From Prinsepia uniflora (Eukaryota; Streptophyta; Magnoliopsida; Rosales; Rosaceae): a stretch of DNA of 64,000 nucleotides. Both the position numbers and the translations under genes were made by a program. The notes under the pieces are model-generated. The model saw only the letters and a program-made list of their open reading frames with translations. It searched no databases and was not told where the DNA came from. Below, in pieces: positions 10,848 through 23,459 of this stretch. Location of the stretch: assembly GCA_032719365.1 (NCBI GenBank), contig CM064862.1, forward strand, positions 59,487,840 through 59,551,839, written 5' to 3'. Each line of letters opens with the position of its first letter. The first letter of the stretch is position 1.

Positions 10848-13477
10848 TGACATGACCCATCCCAAATCCCCCCGGGATTAACTTGGGTTGTGCCATGCTC
10901 CCGTCTAACACGAAGTGTTAGACAAGTGATAACTCAAACTTTAGCCCGTTCGGGGCTCCCAGAGTGCTCTAGGATCGGTGGAGGAGTGCGATGTCTTGGT
11001 CTCTATTACAGCCTGCATCCTTGATCAACCTGAAGGGCATTAAAATCATTAAAAGCTGTGAGTAGACGAAAATCAATAGTTTAATAAAAACACATTTCAT
11101 AAGAAGACATTTATACCCTTCACTAAAAAGAATGCGTGCATTCGAAAACCAGTAATCAAACCATTTACTTTAGTTAAATCATTAGGGTCTTAGCCCAAAA
11201 CCATAAATCCAAGTATGTGATAACTCAGTCCAAAACAGTAAGTCCAAACCATGTGGGTCCCTGCCTAAATCCATAATATAGAAATCCAAATACATAATCT
11301 AGTAAATCCATAAATCCAATCAAACACCATTATATACACCAATCCTCAACATCCCAAATGTCTGGCGTCCCAGACGTCCAATAATAGCAATCCTGCTCCT
11401 GAGTTACTCTACAGTATGGTCGCTCCGTAGAATAACCTCTCGCAAGTAATGCTTGACATCACAGATGTCATGTATAGAGCTACGCGTGCCCCTCGATCTC
11501 AGCCGAGTCTCCCCCAGGGTCACCTAGGTCCTTGACCCTCTTTGGAGGGGCCATATCAGATCATAAGGATGACATATGGAAAACATTTCATAAATCATCT
11601 CAAACCGTTCAAATGGGCCTATGCCCGGGATTTTCATAAAACCATCGTAAATCGAAAAATCCAAGTACTCAAATCCAAATCCGTTTTAGGGTCTCCGAAC
11701 CCAAAATCACATTCATAAACCACAAATAGGACTCATGCTCGATATCACAATCAACTGGGCCTCTAGCCCGATCATGCAAACCAACTGGGCCCTAGGCTCG
11801 ATGCCTTATTAAATAAAATGGACTCCAAGTCCGAGGGTTCATAAATCAAATGGGTCTCAAGTCCGGTTCCATATTTCCAAATCCGAAATCGTACCATTGA
11901 AACATTATTAAAACCACAATCAAGTAGAAATACAATATAAAATCGTAAACCTCAAAATACGTGCAAATATGTAAATCACCAATACCATAATCATCATCAT
12001 AGAAATCACATATATAAAACATATAAAACAGTTATGCATGCATCACAGTTTAGAAATCAATGTCCACTCACAGACCGTCCTAACTGCCGCCTCGATGCGC
12101 ATGCCATAAGCCTTCCCGAGGCTAATCACTATCACTGAAACCTCCGGACCTGTCCAAACCATACCAAAGGTCACTAATTACTTCAATTAACCTCTCATTA
12201 AATCCCCTTAATTTTTTGGAATTTTTAAAAGTATTTAAAATAAACCCTAAACCTTCGGACATCCAAAACTACCCCTAAACGGTGTCCGATCGACTCAAAA
12301 ATTGTCCCAAAATGTTCGTTACATCGAAAGAATAAAATTACATGTTGACCATGACCCCCAACTCTGCCACACGCGCCTCCACACGCTGTCTCAAGCGACT
12401 GCGCGTGAAACCCACGCGCCAGGGACGGTCATCTTCAACCTCGCGTCGAACCCGGTCCGCTCGGTTCTCCCTTGTTTCTCAACCATTTCGACTCCCGTTT
12501 CTTCCGATGTCATCATCTAATCCCTAGTGACCTCTCTATGATCTAAAAACCAAGAAAAACCAACCATTTTTACCTTCTTGATCTTCGAACGGGGAACCCA
12601 GAATTCCTCCCCTATTTTTGGTCACCACAGACCACCTCCAGCCATGATTCCAATCCCCCTCAGCTCATATGATCACCAGAAACCATTCCCAGTTATTAGA
12701 ATCGATCCATACATGTTAAAATTGCAAGTTTCAAAAATGAGAGAAATGGTGGTTTCGGGTTTTCCGGCTTACCTCCGCCGTGAACGGCCGTGAGCTCTTT
12801 GCTGTCTTCTCGTCCTTGCCTCACCGTCTCAACCTCGCAGTCTTACAGTTACAACTCCCTCAGTTGGCCAGTGACAGATAGTGGTGATGGTTAGGGTGTT
12901 TATGTGAAATGAGGGGTTTTGTTCTTCACGGGTTATGGTGGCTGTTAGATGATGAAAATGATCAAGAGAATGGAGATGAAGGGTGAGGATGAGAGGGCTG
13001 AGAGAGATGAATGGATGGGGGTGAGAGATGTGTGTGAGTGTTTGTTTTAAAACAATTAAAAATGGACCAATGGGAAACAAGATCCACAATTTAGGGGCCT
13101 CAAGCCATGTGTCACTCATCCAGGGGTTCTGGGTTAATTTAATTAATCATCAGATTCTATTATTTTATTATTATTTTAATTGAATTCTCGGGACGTAAAT
13201 TTAATCGATTTCGCTCTCGTGATCATAACTTTTCCGTCGAACGTCTATTTTTGACGTGCAGTCTGTCTACGGACTCGTGATGTCCCGATCTACGTCACTG
13301 TCATCGGTCCTCGTACGTTTGACTCCCCGCGTTAAAAGTCAACATTTTGTCCAATTTCATGGGCAAAACGGTCATTTTACACCGTATGTACGAATTCTCT
13401 CAACTAATCCCCGATTAGTCACACGCCATCCATAATTAATTAATATTTAATCCCGATATTCGGAACTGGTCGTTACA
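10848..13477 (-). mobile_element. Solo LTR (2630 bp), TSD TAAAG
   Basis: On the plus strand it begins TGACATGACCC and ends GGTCGTTACA, so on its own sense strand it runs TGTAACGACC...GTCA. It is flanked by perfect 5-bp duplications TAAAG (10843-10847 and 13478-13482). There is no internal region. It carries the shared LTR landmarks: CTCCCGTCT near the end, GTGAGTAGAC/GTCCACTCAC at 11058 and 12062, CATGCATG, the GC-rich stem-loop at 12380-12407, and the GTCTGTCTACGGACTCGTGA block at about 13260. Confidence 0.93.
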
Positions 13478-14286
13478 TAAAGCATAGGGTAGGAAGCTAT
13501 GGATTGGATTGTTGGTTTCCTAGGCATTGCTATTGTCTTGATATTTAAAAATTGATAGGTATTTTTCATGTTTTAATGGCCTAAGTATGTAATGTCGGTA
13601 GAAGTAGTTACTGTAATGTAGGATGATTATGCATCAAGTTCAGTTTCTAATGCCCTGAATGTAGGATGACTATGATTTTCAAACTATTTGAGCAATTGTT
13701 GTAATGAATGAAATGGATTGATGATGGAAAATTTGTGCATTTAAGTTTACATTTGTGAAACGATGAGCAAAAGGTGTGAGAAAAAAAAAATTGAGCATTC
13801 ATTTAAGTTCCAATAACCTTAATCAAAAACTTGCATCACCTTCATTCATTACATGACTAGCTAAATTAATTTCCATTGCAAAATATTGAAGCATCTGCCA
13901 ACCAACATCTTTAGTTCAAAAGCTTTCTAATAAGAAATGAAGGCTATCATCAAACTAAAGCATTGGGTAATATGTCAAATTGAAGCCTCCCAAAATCCAT
14001 GATGTCAAATTCATAAAGCATTCAAGTGTCAATATATATTCATTTTTACTTGCAAAAACCATAACCAAGCAACCAATCACTTCTTCTACTTGGCTGCTTT
14101 CATCCTATTTGTTGCTTGGTTGTTTTCATTTTCTTTGCTGGGAATTTATACTTCATATGTTTTGAAGGGGTGAAACCTTACAATGGTGGTTGAGACTGAA
14201 CATGCTGGTTGCCACCATATTGTGACATGCCTTGTATAGGTGGATTTGGTTATGAAATAGGTTGTTCATATACACTTAGATGTACT
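13478..14286. other. AT-rich sequence without a recognised gene
   Basis: Continuation of the DNA that the solo LTR interrupted. Short open stretches exist on both strands but none shows a domain I recognise. On the minus strand, 14165-14286 reads like a Gln/Pro-rich tail, perhaps the end of a decayed transposase; I cannot confirm this. Confidence 0.35.
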
Positions 14287-14752
14287 ATTCAAAACGGCAA
14301 CCACCTAGTTCGCCTAGGCGTTCGAAGGCGAGAAACCGTCTCGCATAATGGCTAGGCTCTTAGGTGGTTTTGTGTATACATCCTTATATATATATATATA
14401 TAGTTATATAAGTTATTTTATTTATTAAATACTCAGTTAATAATATAAATATTAATTAAAATAAAGATAATAAATTAAAAACATAAAATGTTATATAATA
14501 AAATTAATAAAAAAATTTACATTTTCAACATTTATAATTCCCAATTCAATTTACTCATCTAGGTAATTAATTTTTATTCTTGAATTATTTGATAGTAATC
14601 ATTATATTATTTATTTGTTGAATTTTGTCTTTAAAAAAAATCGCCTAGCCCTCCCCCAACACCCCCCCCCCCCGCCCCCGCGCGCGCCTAACTGCCTAGA
14701 CGTTATGGCCCTATCGACCGCCCTAGGAGTGCCTAGCGTCATTTGAACATTG
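14287..14752. mobile_element. MITE-like insertion with GC-rich ends and an AT-rich core
   Basis: Ends near 14287-14335 (GCAACCACCTAGTTCGCC) and 14690-14750 (CCTAGGAGTGCCTAGCGTC) are imperfect inverted repeats rich in CCTAGG. They flank an AT-rich core with a (TA)n run at about 14388-14402 and a C-rich tract at about 14660-14690. CCTAGG-rich repeats of this type are common in plant genomes. Sequence on either side looks continuous. Exact boundaries and the target duplication are not resolved. Confidence 0.45.
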
Positions 14753-15639
14753 TTTGGATGTGAAGCCATTTATTGAGAAACTACTTGAGTAGGAATCTTT
14801 TTATGCTTTGATTTTGTTCTTATCACTATAGTTCATCATATGCTTTTTCATTCGCTTCCTTGCGTTTACGACGTGCTTCTTACCTTTTGGTGGTGTGGGT
14901 CGTTGCCTATACGGTTATCGGTTCCTAGATTTTGACAAATCAAATAAGTATATAAATCATTCAAAACACACAACTTCACACTTGATAAACAACATTTAAA
15001 AATTGAAAATAGCATTTCAAGATAATCAATCGATACAAAGTCATACCATTTAACCTTAGCAACAAACAACAATTCAAAACTCATAAACTTGTAACCCAAC
15101 TCTTTAGCCACACTTTTCGTCTCAAACATCGATAGATAATCAATCAATAAAAAGTCATATCATTTAGCCTTTCCCCCTTGTACGACATTGTTAACCCACA
15201 TTTCCTTCCTTCCACCACCATACCACGATGATGTACCTCTAATATGAACATCTTAGCATCATCTACAAAACACAGCAATACACTTTTTTTAGTGCATTCC
15301 ATAAACCAATTACCACAGAGAATATATAAGGAAATAACACAGGTAATCATATAAAAATAGACAATACAAGTAATCAACTTTGTTTAGTCTCTGCTTTGCG
15401 GGGCTCAAATCCACATCTAACAAGTAATCATAAGGAAATGGCACAAATATAAGATTATAAAGATCAAATGAAAACTTGTCAATTTTCCACGATCACAAGA
15501 TCTAACTATTATTGAGTTGCTAATTGAGGCAAAAAGTTGAAGATTTACTTCAATCAAATTCAGCCTTGAAGTTTACTTCCAACAACAAGCATTGGAAACT
15601 ATTTTTTGCGAAATTGCATCTAAACCAATGAATAAACAT
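14753..15639 (-). other. Decayed sequence, possibly transposon-derived
   Basis: The minus strand has two open stretches (15144-15377 and 14866-15147) and a basic Lys/Arg-rich stretch at about 14800-14880. I do not recognise a family. It may be a continuation of the DNA interrupted by the MITE-like insertion. Confidence 0.25.
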
Positions 15640-15769
15640 TATTTTATAATTTTGCACAAGTTCTCATAAGAAACATTATTTCTCATATTGTTAGCAATAA
15701 TCACCTTAAAAGACAAGCATAAAGGGTATAAAACGATATAAAATGATGCTCAAATGAAGGCTTATCCTC
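15640..15769 (-). mobile_element. Athila-type LTR start, relic
   Basis: On the plus strand this closely resembles 150-246: TTAAAAG..CAAG.ATAAA.GGTATAAAA followed by CGATATAAAATGATGC. It is the start of an Athila-type LTR read on the minus strand. It breaks off at the truncated LTR to its right. Confidence 0.5.
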
Positions 15770-16778
15770 AAGCCAACATCACATAAAGCACATAATAAAA
15801 CATTTAAAATACTCAAATATGCATGCATAATAAGTTAAAGAAAAGAAAGTCCACTCACACATTTGTCCACACAGTCCAATATTGCAGTGCATGCCTTTCT
15901 GTAACTTCCGGAAACATCACCTCATGTTATAAATCACTTTTCATGGTTACTAATCATATCAATAAATTCATATTTTAATCTCTCAATTTATTGGGATTTT
16001 AAACGAACTTAAAATAAATTATAAACCTTCGGTTAGTCAAAACTACCCCGAGACAATGTCCGATCGTCTAGAAAACTGTACCATTAGACTCGTAGGGCTG
16101 AAAACATGAAATTTCATGTAGGTAAAATTTCCATACGGCGTGGTACCTGCCTCCATGCGCCGATCACAGCCTCTGTGCATGGTGGTCACGCGTCTGCACG
16201 GTTCATCATCGTCCTCCTCTGTTCGACCCATTTTTTTGCAAACATGGTCGCCTGACCCAGCGACCATGACCTCGTTCGAATACATCAATTTTTTTTTATT
16301 ATCCTTTTCTTGAGTTTTAAACTTCCAATTTCTTCTATTAGGATCCAAGAAAAGATTTAAAATAATTAAACTACAAAAACTCACCTCAACGATAAGGTTC
16401 AAAACTATGAACTCATGGTTTCCCAGTCCATTTCCACCTCGTTCCTGCATCCAAAATCGTCCTTTCTTGCCTCGAAATGATCGTGTCATCTCCAGAGACA
16501 CACACAGTTGTTCATTTCCCAGGTTCTTGACCCAAACTGAGAACCCGAAATTAAAGCTTCATGGGTTCCTTGTTTCCTTTTCACCATTTCATCACCTTCT
16601 TCATAGTTTCCTCACAATTTCACCTCCTTCCTTCGTTCTTTTTTGTTCTTTCGCTTCTCTTCCCAAGTTCTCTCCCGCACGTCTCTAATTTTCTCTATTT
16701 TTCTTTCTAAGTTACTGGTTGGGTGAGTTTTTTGCTTTTTGGTTCCTACTTGCCGAAGCCACCCACACCCTAAACTTC

Positions 16779-16816
<38 letters not shown>

Positions 16817-17144
16817 CGGTGGACAATTAGGGATGGAAAGGACCAGAATTTTTTTGACAGGTGTCACCATCCAAAAATATCTCTTAAGTAAATGACCAAA
16901 ATTCCCTTCAAGTAAAAATCATCAAAATGCCATTATTTTTTTTTGACACGTATTGTTGTTAATCAGTCTCTGATCTTGGCATGCTAGTTGTCTACAGACT
17001 CAGAAGTCTGAGACTTTCGTGATGGTCTTTGCAGAACTTCAAACAAATACCCCAAGTAAAAAAAAAATCAACGTTTGGCCTTCCAAGGGCAAAATCTTCA
17101 TTTCCATTTAATTTTTCTAATTTTTTTTTCTTCCGGATCGTTAC
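15770..17144 (-). mobile_element. Truncated LTR of the main superfamily
   Basis: The sequence ends in GGATCGTTACA, the reverse complement of the usual TGTAACGA start. It carries CATGCATG (about 15830), GTCCACTCAC (about 15850), a diverged stem-loop (about 16155-16185) and the conserved CTACAGACTCAG block (about 16993). The opposite end (TGACAGGACCC) is missing, so the copy is truncated. A (GT)n microsatellite lies at about 16785-16812. Confidence 0.75.
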
Positions 17145-17169
17145 ACTCTAACATGGGGAAATTGAGACC

Positions 17170-17968
17170 TTACATAAGTATGCTACCCGATTACGGGCTA
17201 CAAATATTCTAAATTTCAAGAGACTGGTGACAAAGTAGCCTTCTGAGCATTCTATAGCGGCCTCTAGAAATCGACATTCAAGTACCAGGCCTTCACCATA
17301 AGCTAGAAAGAGTACAATAAACTGATGAAACAAGTTGTTATCCATGCGAAGGAAAAATTTTTCAACACTCCACTAATGTAGAAGAAACAACATGTTGGCT
17401 TCACCTACATAATAGCCCAGCCCGCCTAGCCAAGCTAGCCTCATTACAAGGTCGATCAGCGTGGCTGATCGTACGAGCATAACTTCTACTTAGGTAAGAG
17501 AAATGGCTTCTATGACAACAATCATAAGAACAAGAAGGACTAGCGTACGATAACTAGAGACAGAAGACTCACAAATAGGCTCCCTAGGGAGATCACCCGT
17601 GTGATCTAATTCTCGAGTATGAGACTTACAACATTCTCAATAATCTGTAGAAAGTGTACTTTTAAATGTGGCGAACATGATCGAGAAACTAAAAGCTCGC
17701 CCGCAAACTCCCGACCACCTCTCCACCCCAATCTCTTCTACCAATACCATAAGTTCAACGGACATTCCATTGATGAGTGTGTGGCTTTCCAAGATATTAT
17801 GGAAGGATTAGTCCACGACGGGAAGATCAACCAATTCTTGCAGAACTCCCTGCAGCCTAGGGAAAACTTGCAAATGAAAACCATCAATAGTGGACCTACA
17901 ATATTCTTAACCAACACTTCCAATCGGCTAAAGAAAGACTTGCTCCAAACTGCCCAATCTAATCACTA
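17170..17968 (+). pseudogene. gag: Tat-type gag, C-terminal part, broken
   Basis: The clearest part is 17619-17968. It has the Tat-type gag pattern CxYHKFNGHSIDECVAFQD, corresponding to 'C-x-H...GH...EDC...L..I' in this lineage, followed by a region rich in Asn and Gln. Upstream (17200-17600) gag-like phrases such as TGDKVAF and MKQVVIHAKEKFF can be read in one frame but contain several stops. The N-terminus is lost at the junction with the truncated LTR. It is not functional. Confidence 0.65.
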
Positions 17969-17999
17969 GCTCTTCAACATTGAGTTTGGAAGAGCAAGG

Positions 18000-18582
18000 A
18001 AAATCCACAGGGCAGGCTGGGAACCAATCACCTTCTCTAAAGAGGAAGAGCGAGGCGTCATCTTCCCCCATAACAACCCTCTGATCATCCAGGTCCATAT
18101 CTCCAACTTTGGCGTCGGTTGGATTCTCGTCGATACTAGCAACTCTGTCAATGTGTTATAGAGACATTTACTCTGCTGGATATACTTGACAGAGACTTGA
18201 ACAGGGCAGTCACTCCACTATTGAGTTTCTCAGGCAACTCAGTAATATCGATCAACACTATCACTCTAACCATTTTAGTCGGCAACATGCCACGCATCAC
18301 GACCACCTTCATCACATTCCTAGTGATCGATTACCTTAGGGCCTACAATGTCATCCTGAGCAGGGGACTACTAAACCAAATCAACATGGTCTGCTCTACC
18401 CGCCTTCTCTTTATGAAGTTTCCCACCATTATGGGCACTGGCCAAGTTAGGGGAGATCATCTTTCAGCACGCACTTGCTACCAATCTACTCTCACCAAGG
18501 TAAATCCCTACACTAGCAAAGAAACCATGGCTGTTATAGAGAAAGCATACAAGGCCGACCCAATCGATCTAGGGTTTATGTG
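18000..18582 (+). pseudogene. pol (PR): Tat-type aspartic protease, broken
   Basis: Bases 18074-18157 read ILVDTSNSVNVL, which aligns with the 'RILVDNGSSADIL' active-site signature of Tat proteases. 18197-18582 reads in frame through LVIDYLRAYNVILSRGLLN and MKFPTIMGTGQVRGD, equivalent to 'VVDCPSAYNAILGRP...LKFPT..G.G.V.GD'. A frame change or stop lies between the two parts. Retroelement polyprotein maturation was the ancestral role. Confidence 0.75.
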
Positions 18583-18599
18583 ACAAATCCAAGCCAATC

Positions 18600-18880
18600 C
18601 TCTAGAGGACGTATGTGACCTACTAGACGAGCATTATGAGCACCCGCAATATGGCCTACTAGCAAAGGGTTGTGAAATACTATGACTCTGGAGTTCAACG
18701 AAGCTTCAAAATAGGATATTGGGTTCTTAGCAAAGTGACCCTTGCCACCAAGGGGCAGGCAGACGACACACTTGGACCAAAGTGGGAAGGGTCGTACAAG
18801 ATTGTTTGAACCTACTGACCCAACACCTACCCCATCCATGGAATGCCGATAATCTCAAGTACTTTTACGAGTAATTCCAA
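18600..18880 (+). pseudogene. pol (INT): Tat-type integrase C-terminus fused next to the protease by deletion
   Basis: Frames around 18655-18870 read KYYDSGVQRSFKIGYWVLSK, then KVTLATKGQADDTLGPKWEG, matching the C-terminal 'RYYNxxVxxRxFxxGDLVLRK...TKDPxxGxLGPNWEGPYRI' part of Tat integrases. Only about 60 bases separate this from the protease end, so reverse transcriptase, RNase H and the integrase core were removed by one or more deletions. Confidence 0.7.
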
Positions 18881-18965
18881 TTCCAATCTTTTGTACTCGC
18901 TCAGAACATTTTTTTTCATTAATGGGCATATTTTTTACAATCCATTTACCTCCAAAGTACTATCC

Positions 18966-19149
18966 CTTCGGCATTAGTGTTGAATCAGCACCAATTGGAT
19001 TCCTAAAAAAATGTGCTCAGACATAGCCCTCAATACTAGTGCTAACTTGGCACCGATTGGATTCCTTAAAAATGAACTATTGCATAGCCTTCGGCACCAA
19101 TGCTGAATCTGGACGAATTGAATTCCTAAAAAATGTGCTCCGGTCTGGC
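18966..19149. repeat. About 61-bp tandem repeat, three copies
   Basis: Copies start near 18966, 19028 and 19089. Each has CCTTCGGCAC/CCCTCAATAC at the start, then ATTGGATTCCT and a run of A. It lies between the integrase end and the antisense ORF of the Tat element. Confidence 0.75.
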
Positions 19150-19489
19150 TTATTCCTACACAACTCTACAACTCAACCAAAAAATACTTGATCTACCTAT
19201 TGGTTTCATGTTACTCGGCTCATAACAGTTGCTATTCACTTGTCAAATCAACCTACACTTCATCAAACATATTGATACATCATGCCTTGGTTACAAACAG
19301 GGTCGTACAAAACAAAGCAGCATTTGCACACTAACAAGTGAGGGTTCTGATCGAATCTAAAATTAAAGAAAAAGGTATATGAAAGTTAAAATTCATTGGT
19401 TTGAAAAATTAGTTTGGTACATAGGCCTACACAGGGTAGACCCCAAGCAACAAAACAAATGCAAAATAGAAAAAAACTAGTACTCAGAG

Positions 19490-21282
19490 CCAACTCAGAC
19501 TATTCGAACCTCATAATCTGCCTGCCCATCATTCGGTGTCGGTGGGTCGGGCACAGTGTTTTGCTCAACAAGTAGTGTGTTAGGTGTACCAGTTGCTTCA
19601 CTTTCCTTCTCAGACTCTTCCTCTTTCGGTAGCTTAAAGCTTATGGTCAGCACTCGCTCCACCTTCAACTAAGGGAACCTAATCGGTAGCCCCTAGTTGA
19701 AGAAAATCACATTCTGCATCAATTCCCTCCCCACGATGCCGAGCTGGATATCCACTATATCCTCAAACTCGTGTGAACATCGGAAATGTTGAACGACCTG
19801 CCTTAAGGCCAGCTAGAATCCTTCAACTATTGGTAATCAACCATTGCCTGCTCCCAAGCCTACTAGGTGTTGATTGTAGCATTCTTCAACACATCTTTTA
19901 GCTCAACCCCCTGTCAGCCTCCTGAAGGCAAGCTTCCTCGGACACCTTGACTTGGTATTGCAACATCTTCACCTGCTCGGTCAGAGCTTTATTCTCTCGC
20001 ATGAACTCAGCACATTTCATGAAGGCCCACTCTGCATTCTTCTTCTTCTCTATCAGCTGATCGACCCTCCCTTCTGCTTTGCCCGATTAGTCTCAAGTCG
20101 CTTGGCCTGCTTCGACGACTTCTTTAGGGTGGTGACCAATTTCCAAAAATACTGCCGAACAACATCACACTTGGTGAGAAAATTCAACATACAAGAAATG
20201 AAACACAAAACAAGAACCGACTAGGAGCTTATTTATGCAATATCCCTCAAATCAGCCTGGCAACAGAGAATCAGATTGTTGATAACTGGAATAACCGATA
20301 GGTGCTTGCACTCGATCACCTACCCTAGGTCTTATTGGCCTCTGATGTCTTTGTCACCTCAGGGGCGTTCGAGGGGTTGGCGAAGAAGTTCTTTAGGCCA
20401 TGGCTAAATTTTTTCCTCTCCAGCCTCTTTATAGGCTATGACATTGACATCTACCGCTAAAGATTTGTGACCGTCTACCGAGCCTACTCCATAGCCTACG
20501 GTTTAGCCCCTCTCTTCCTCAACTGCTCCTCCTGCGTAGCGTCATAGGCATTTTACTGGGGCTCGACATTTCACGAAGCTATGTGCCCATCCTACCTCTT
20601 AGGAGTGTGGCCCTGTGCCAACTCCGACCTAGCCAACCCACCACCATCTCCAACTTCTATCAATAACGCTCTCTTTGAACCAGCTACATCAATCGATTGG
20701 GTGGTTTCTTCCCACTAGCTGACTCTAACCCACACTATGGCTGCTTTTGGTTAGCCGATCAATCTACCTCAGCTTGTCTTGATCAATTGGGCTTAGGGTT
20801 GTTCATAACATGTTTTTCCCTCATCCGGGCCCAGGATGCGACATCTGCTTCTTTTGAGACTGCCGCTCCTCGGTCGCCGTGTGCTTAGCTTTGGTATTTG
20901 CCATCTTCCGATCGGTTATGTAGAGCACCTTCTGGTGAACTGTAAAACAACAGACAAGTTAGAGACACTCGAAATATGCATAAAGGAAAAACTACCAAAT
21001 ACACTGCCTAATTGTGCGATGAGGCCGACAGAGTTCAGCTTGTCCAGATACCGAAGTACACACCGACTAGTCGACTACGCCCTAAGTTGGATAGCCGACT
21101 GCATATCTCTTCACACTGCCTTGCCTCCTCCACTGTATAGCGCCCTTTAAATGTAGTTGTTGAACAAAAAAAAACAAGATAAGATTACATTCAATGACCT
21201 ATTAAAATAAACATTTAAATAGTACAATGATCTACTCCTATGATCGGTCGCCACGACCTCCTACCTTGAAGAAATGCTGAAT
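19490..21282 (-). pseudogene. Antisense additional ORF of the Tat element, C-terminal half, decayed
   Basis: Read on the minus strand, 20160-19900 gives a coiled-coil-like stretch with LIEKKKNAEWAFMKCAEF and ENKALTEQVKMLQYQVKVSE, followed by stops and frameshifts. Tat-lineage elements often carry an extra antisense ORF here, encoding a plant-mobile-domain-like protein with a coiled-coil tail. The copy has many stops. Its upstream half is 23460-24332, separated by the solo LTR. Confidence 0.6.
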
Positions 21283-22155
21283 TGGGATAACCCAAAAATT
21301 CGAAAAAAAGGGATTTTGGAAATTTGAGAAGGGAAATGACAATTTTACCCTTGATTTTATGTGGTCAAAAGTTGACTTGTTGTTTGGGATAATTTTGGAC
21401 TTTTGGTGAAGACTGTTGCATAGGTCTCAGAGTCTTGAGTCCATAGACAGGCGGCAAGTCAAAATCGAAGTTCAGATGAAATTGTTACGATCTGAATTGC
21501 CTATGGGCATTTTCGTAATTTTGGAGTTTGAGGGAATTTTGGTCTTTTTGCCATTTTGTTGAGTCATCAAATCTGGTGACTCACTCTACTCATTAACTGA
21601 CACCTGGCATCTTTGGGCTGAGATTTGTGGCACTGAATAGTGGGGTTGTTATGTGTTGGGTTTGTGTTGTTATGTGTGTTCGTGCATAGTGAGAAACAGA
21701 CACCCGAAAACCAAAACCCAAGCCAGTAGCATCTAATTTCATCTAAGGAGAACCCAAACTCGAAACCCAGGAAAAAACCTGAAAGCTACCTTGGCCCTCG
21801 AATTCAAATTTGAAGTTTGAAGTTTAATGAATGGAATGGAGGTTAGAATTGGGATCCCTGACCCCTGACGACCAAAACCGAACAAAAACATAAAGGAATC
21901 GAGTTTAGAAAGACTTGGATTAAACACTTGAAACCTTGGCCGAAATTCAAGTTTGGGTCATTAATTTGGAGGTAAGAACTCGTGAATTTACGGTCATATA
22001 TCCTTAATTGGGATTGAGGAGATGGATTTGGATGAAATAATTGTAAAAATTATTAAGAGTTGAAGGAATTTAACTGGGTCATGGCCACGGGTCAAATGAC
22101 TCGTTTGCATGAAATCGAGTGAAGAAGACAGTACTGTAGCAGCGCGCGTGGGCTT

Positions 22156-22183
22156 CACGCACAGCCGCTTGCAGCGGCGTGTG
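22156..22183 (+). other. Conserved LTR stem-loop
   Basis: CACGCACAGCCGC TTGCA GCGGCGTGTG folds with a perfect inner GCCGC/GCGGC stem and an outer CACGC/GCGTG stem. Equivalent stem-loops occupy the same place in the other LTRs with different inner bases. Confidence 0.7.
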
Positions 22184-22754
22184 GGGACAGGTGAGCGGGA
22201 CTCTCGACGTATGGTCAACATGTGTTTTGATTTTCTCGTTATAACGAACATTTTGACACAGGTTTCGAGTTGATCGGACATCGTTTCGATATAGTTTTAC
22301 GTGTTCGAAGTGTTGTGTGTACGTTTTTAATGCGTATTTTATCCCAGAAAATTAGGGAATTTTAATTTGAGACTATTTAAGGTATTAGTGACCCTAGATA
22401 GTGGTTTGTGACAGGATAAAGGATTCCAGGAACTTACGAAGGAGCGTACGGCTCGGAATCAAACCGCATGGACGGTGTGTGAATGGACGTTGTTTTATAA
22501 ATTGTTATGCAGGATTTATTGCATGATTTAGGTTGCAATGATTTGGATGATGATTTGATACGATTATTTGGTGATTTTATGGTTTTAATAATCATTTTGT
22601 GGATACGATTTACGAGAATGGTGAAAATGATGTTTAAAGCGTAGGCCCGGGTTTCAAAATGGTATTTTGGGCTTGAGACCCGATTGGAAATGGTTTTGAC
22701 TTGGTTTTAAGTCAATGATGGTTTTGAAACTAATGTTTTAAGTTTATGTTCAGT

Positions 22755-22945
22755 GGCCCGGATGTGTAATTCTTTGGGAAAAATGGATGTGTAATTCTTG
22801 GGAAAACTCGGAGGTGTAATTCCCGAGAAAGCTCTGATGCGTAATTCCCAAAACGCCCCGGATGTGTAAATTCCGGAAATTCAGGATATGTAAATTCCCA
22901 GAAAGACCTCGGATGTGTAATTCCTCAATTGGCCTCAGATGTGTA
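22755..22945. repeat. About 33-bp tandem domain of the solo LTR
   Basis: Seven to eight units, each with GATGTGTAATTC or a close variant followed by a variable GGGAAA/CCGAGAAA spacer. It sits between the GTGAATGGAC and CATGCATG landmarks, where the other LTRs hold unrelated tandem repeats. Confidence 0.85.
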
Positions 22946-23459
22946 ATTCTTGAGATTTGAGTATTGATTGTTGTTGAGTAGTGTTGATGTGATATTGTGG
23001 CTGATGTCTGTGCATTGATGCATAGTGCAGTTGTGATTATTGTGATTGATATTTGAGTACTGGTGACTAGTACTGTTGTTGAAGGTCATTATGACTAGCT
23101 GGATGTTGATGGTTGTGTCCATATGGTTTTCATGTGATTTGGCTTGAGAGCTGGTTGTTCATGTGTTTTATTATATGCATGCATGTTTTATAACTAGAGG
23201 GTAAAATATATCATTTTTGAAATGTAATTTCAAATGATATTATTTTTGTTCACTCACAGTTTTGTTGTTTTGATGACCTTCCAGGCTGTGGCATGCAAAT
23301 CGGGTCTGATCGAGAGGCAGAGGCATGAGTGGGAATTAGTACAGCTATCCCTTGTCTGGAAAGTGCTGAGTTATTTTTGAAACTTCGATTGCCTTGTCAG
23401 ACGGGAGCAGGACCAAGCACGGTTATTAAAGCAATATTAGGACGGGTCCTGTCATGAAT

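Larger units (their letters stand above)
21283..23454 (+). mobile_element. Solo LTR (2172 bp), TSD TGAAT
   Basis: Starts TGGGATAACCC and ends GACGGGTCCTGTCA, with perfect flanking TGAAT at 21278-21282 and 23455-23459. Inside, in order: the GAGTCCATAGACAGGCGGCA block (about 21437), the CACGCAC/GCGTGTG stem-loop (22156-22183), GTGAATGGAC (22479), a ~33-bp tandem domain (about 22755-22945), ATGCATGCATG (about 23175), a pyrimidine stretch ending CCAG (23281-23284) and the CAGACGGGAGCAGG end block. It splits the Tat antisense ORF. Confidence 0.95.

Noticed and set aside
16407..16688. 93-codon open frame, Pro/Ser/Phe-rich
   Set aside because: It lies in the truncated LTR. Equivalent C/T-rich parts of other LTRs (45432, 58518, 58881) give similar open frames by composition.
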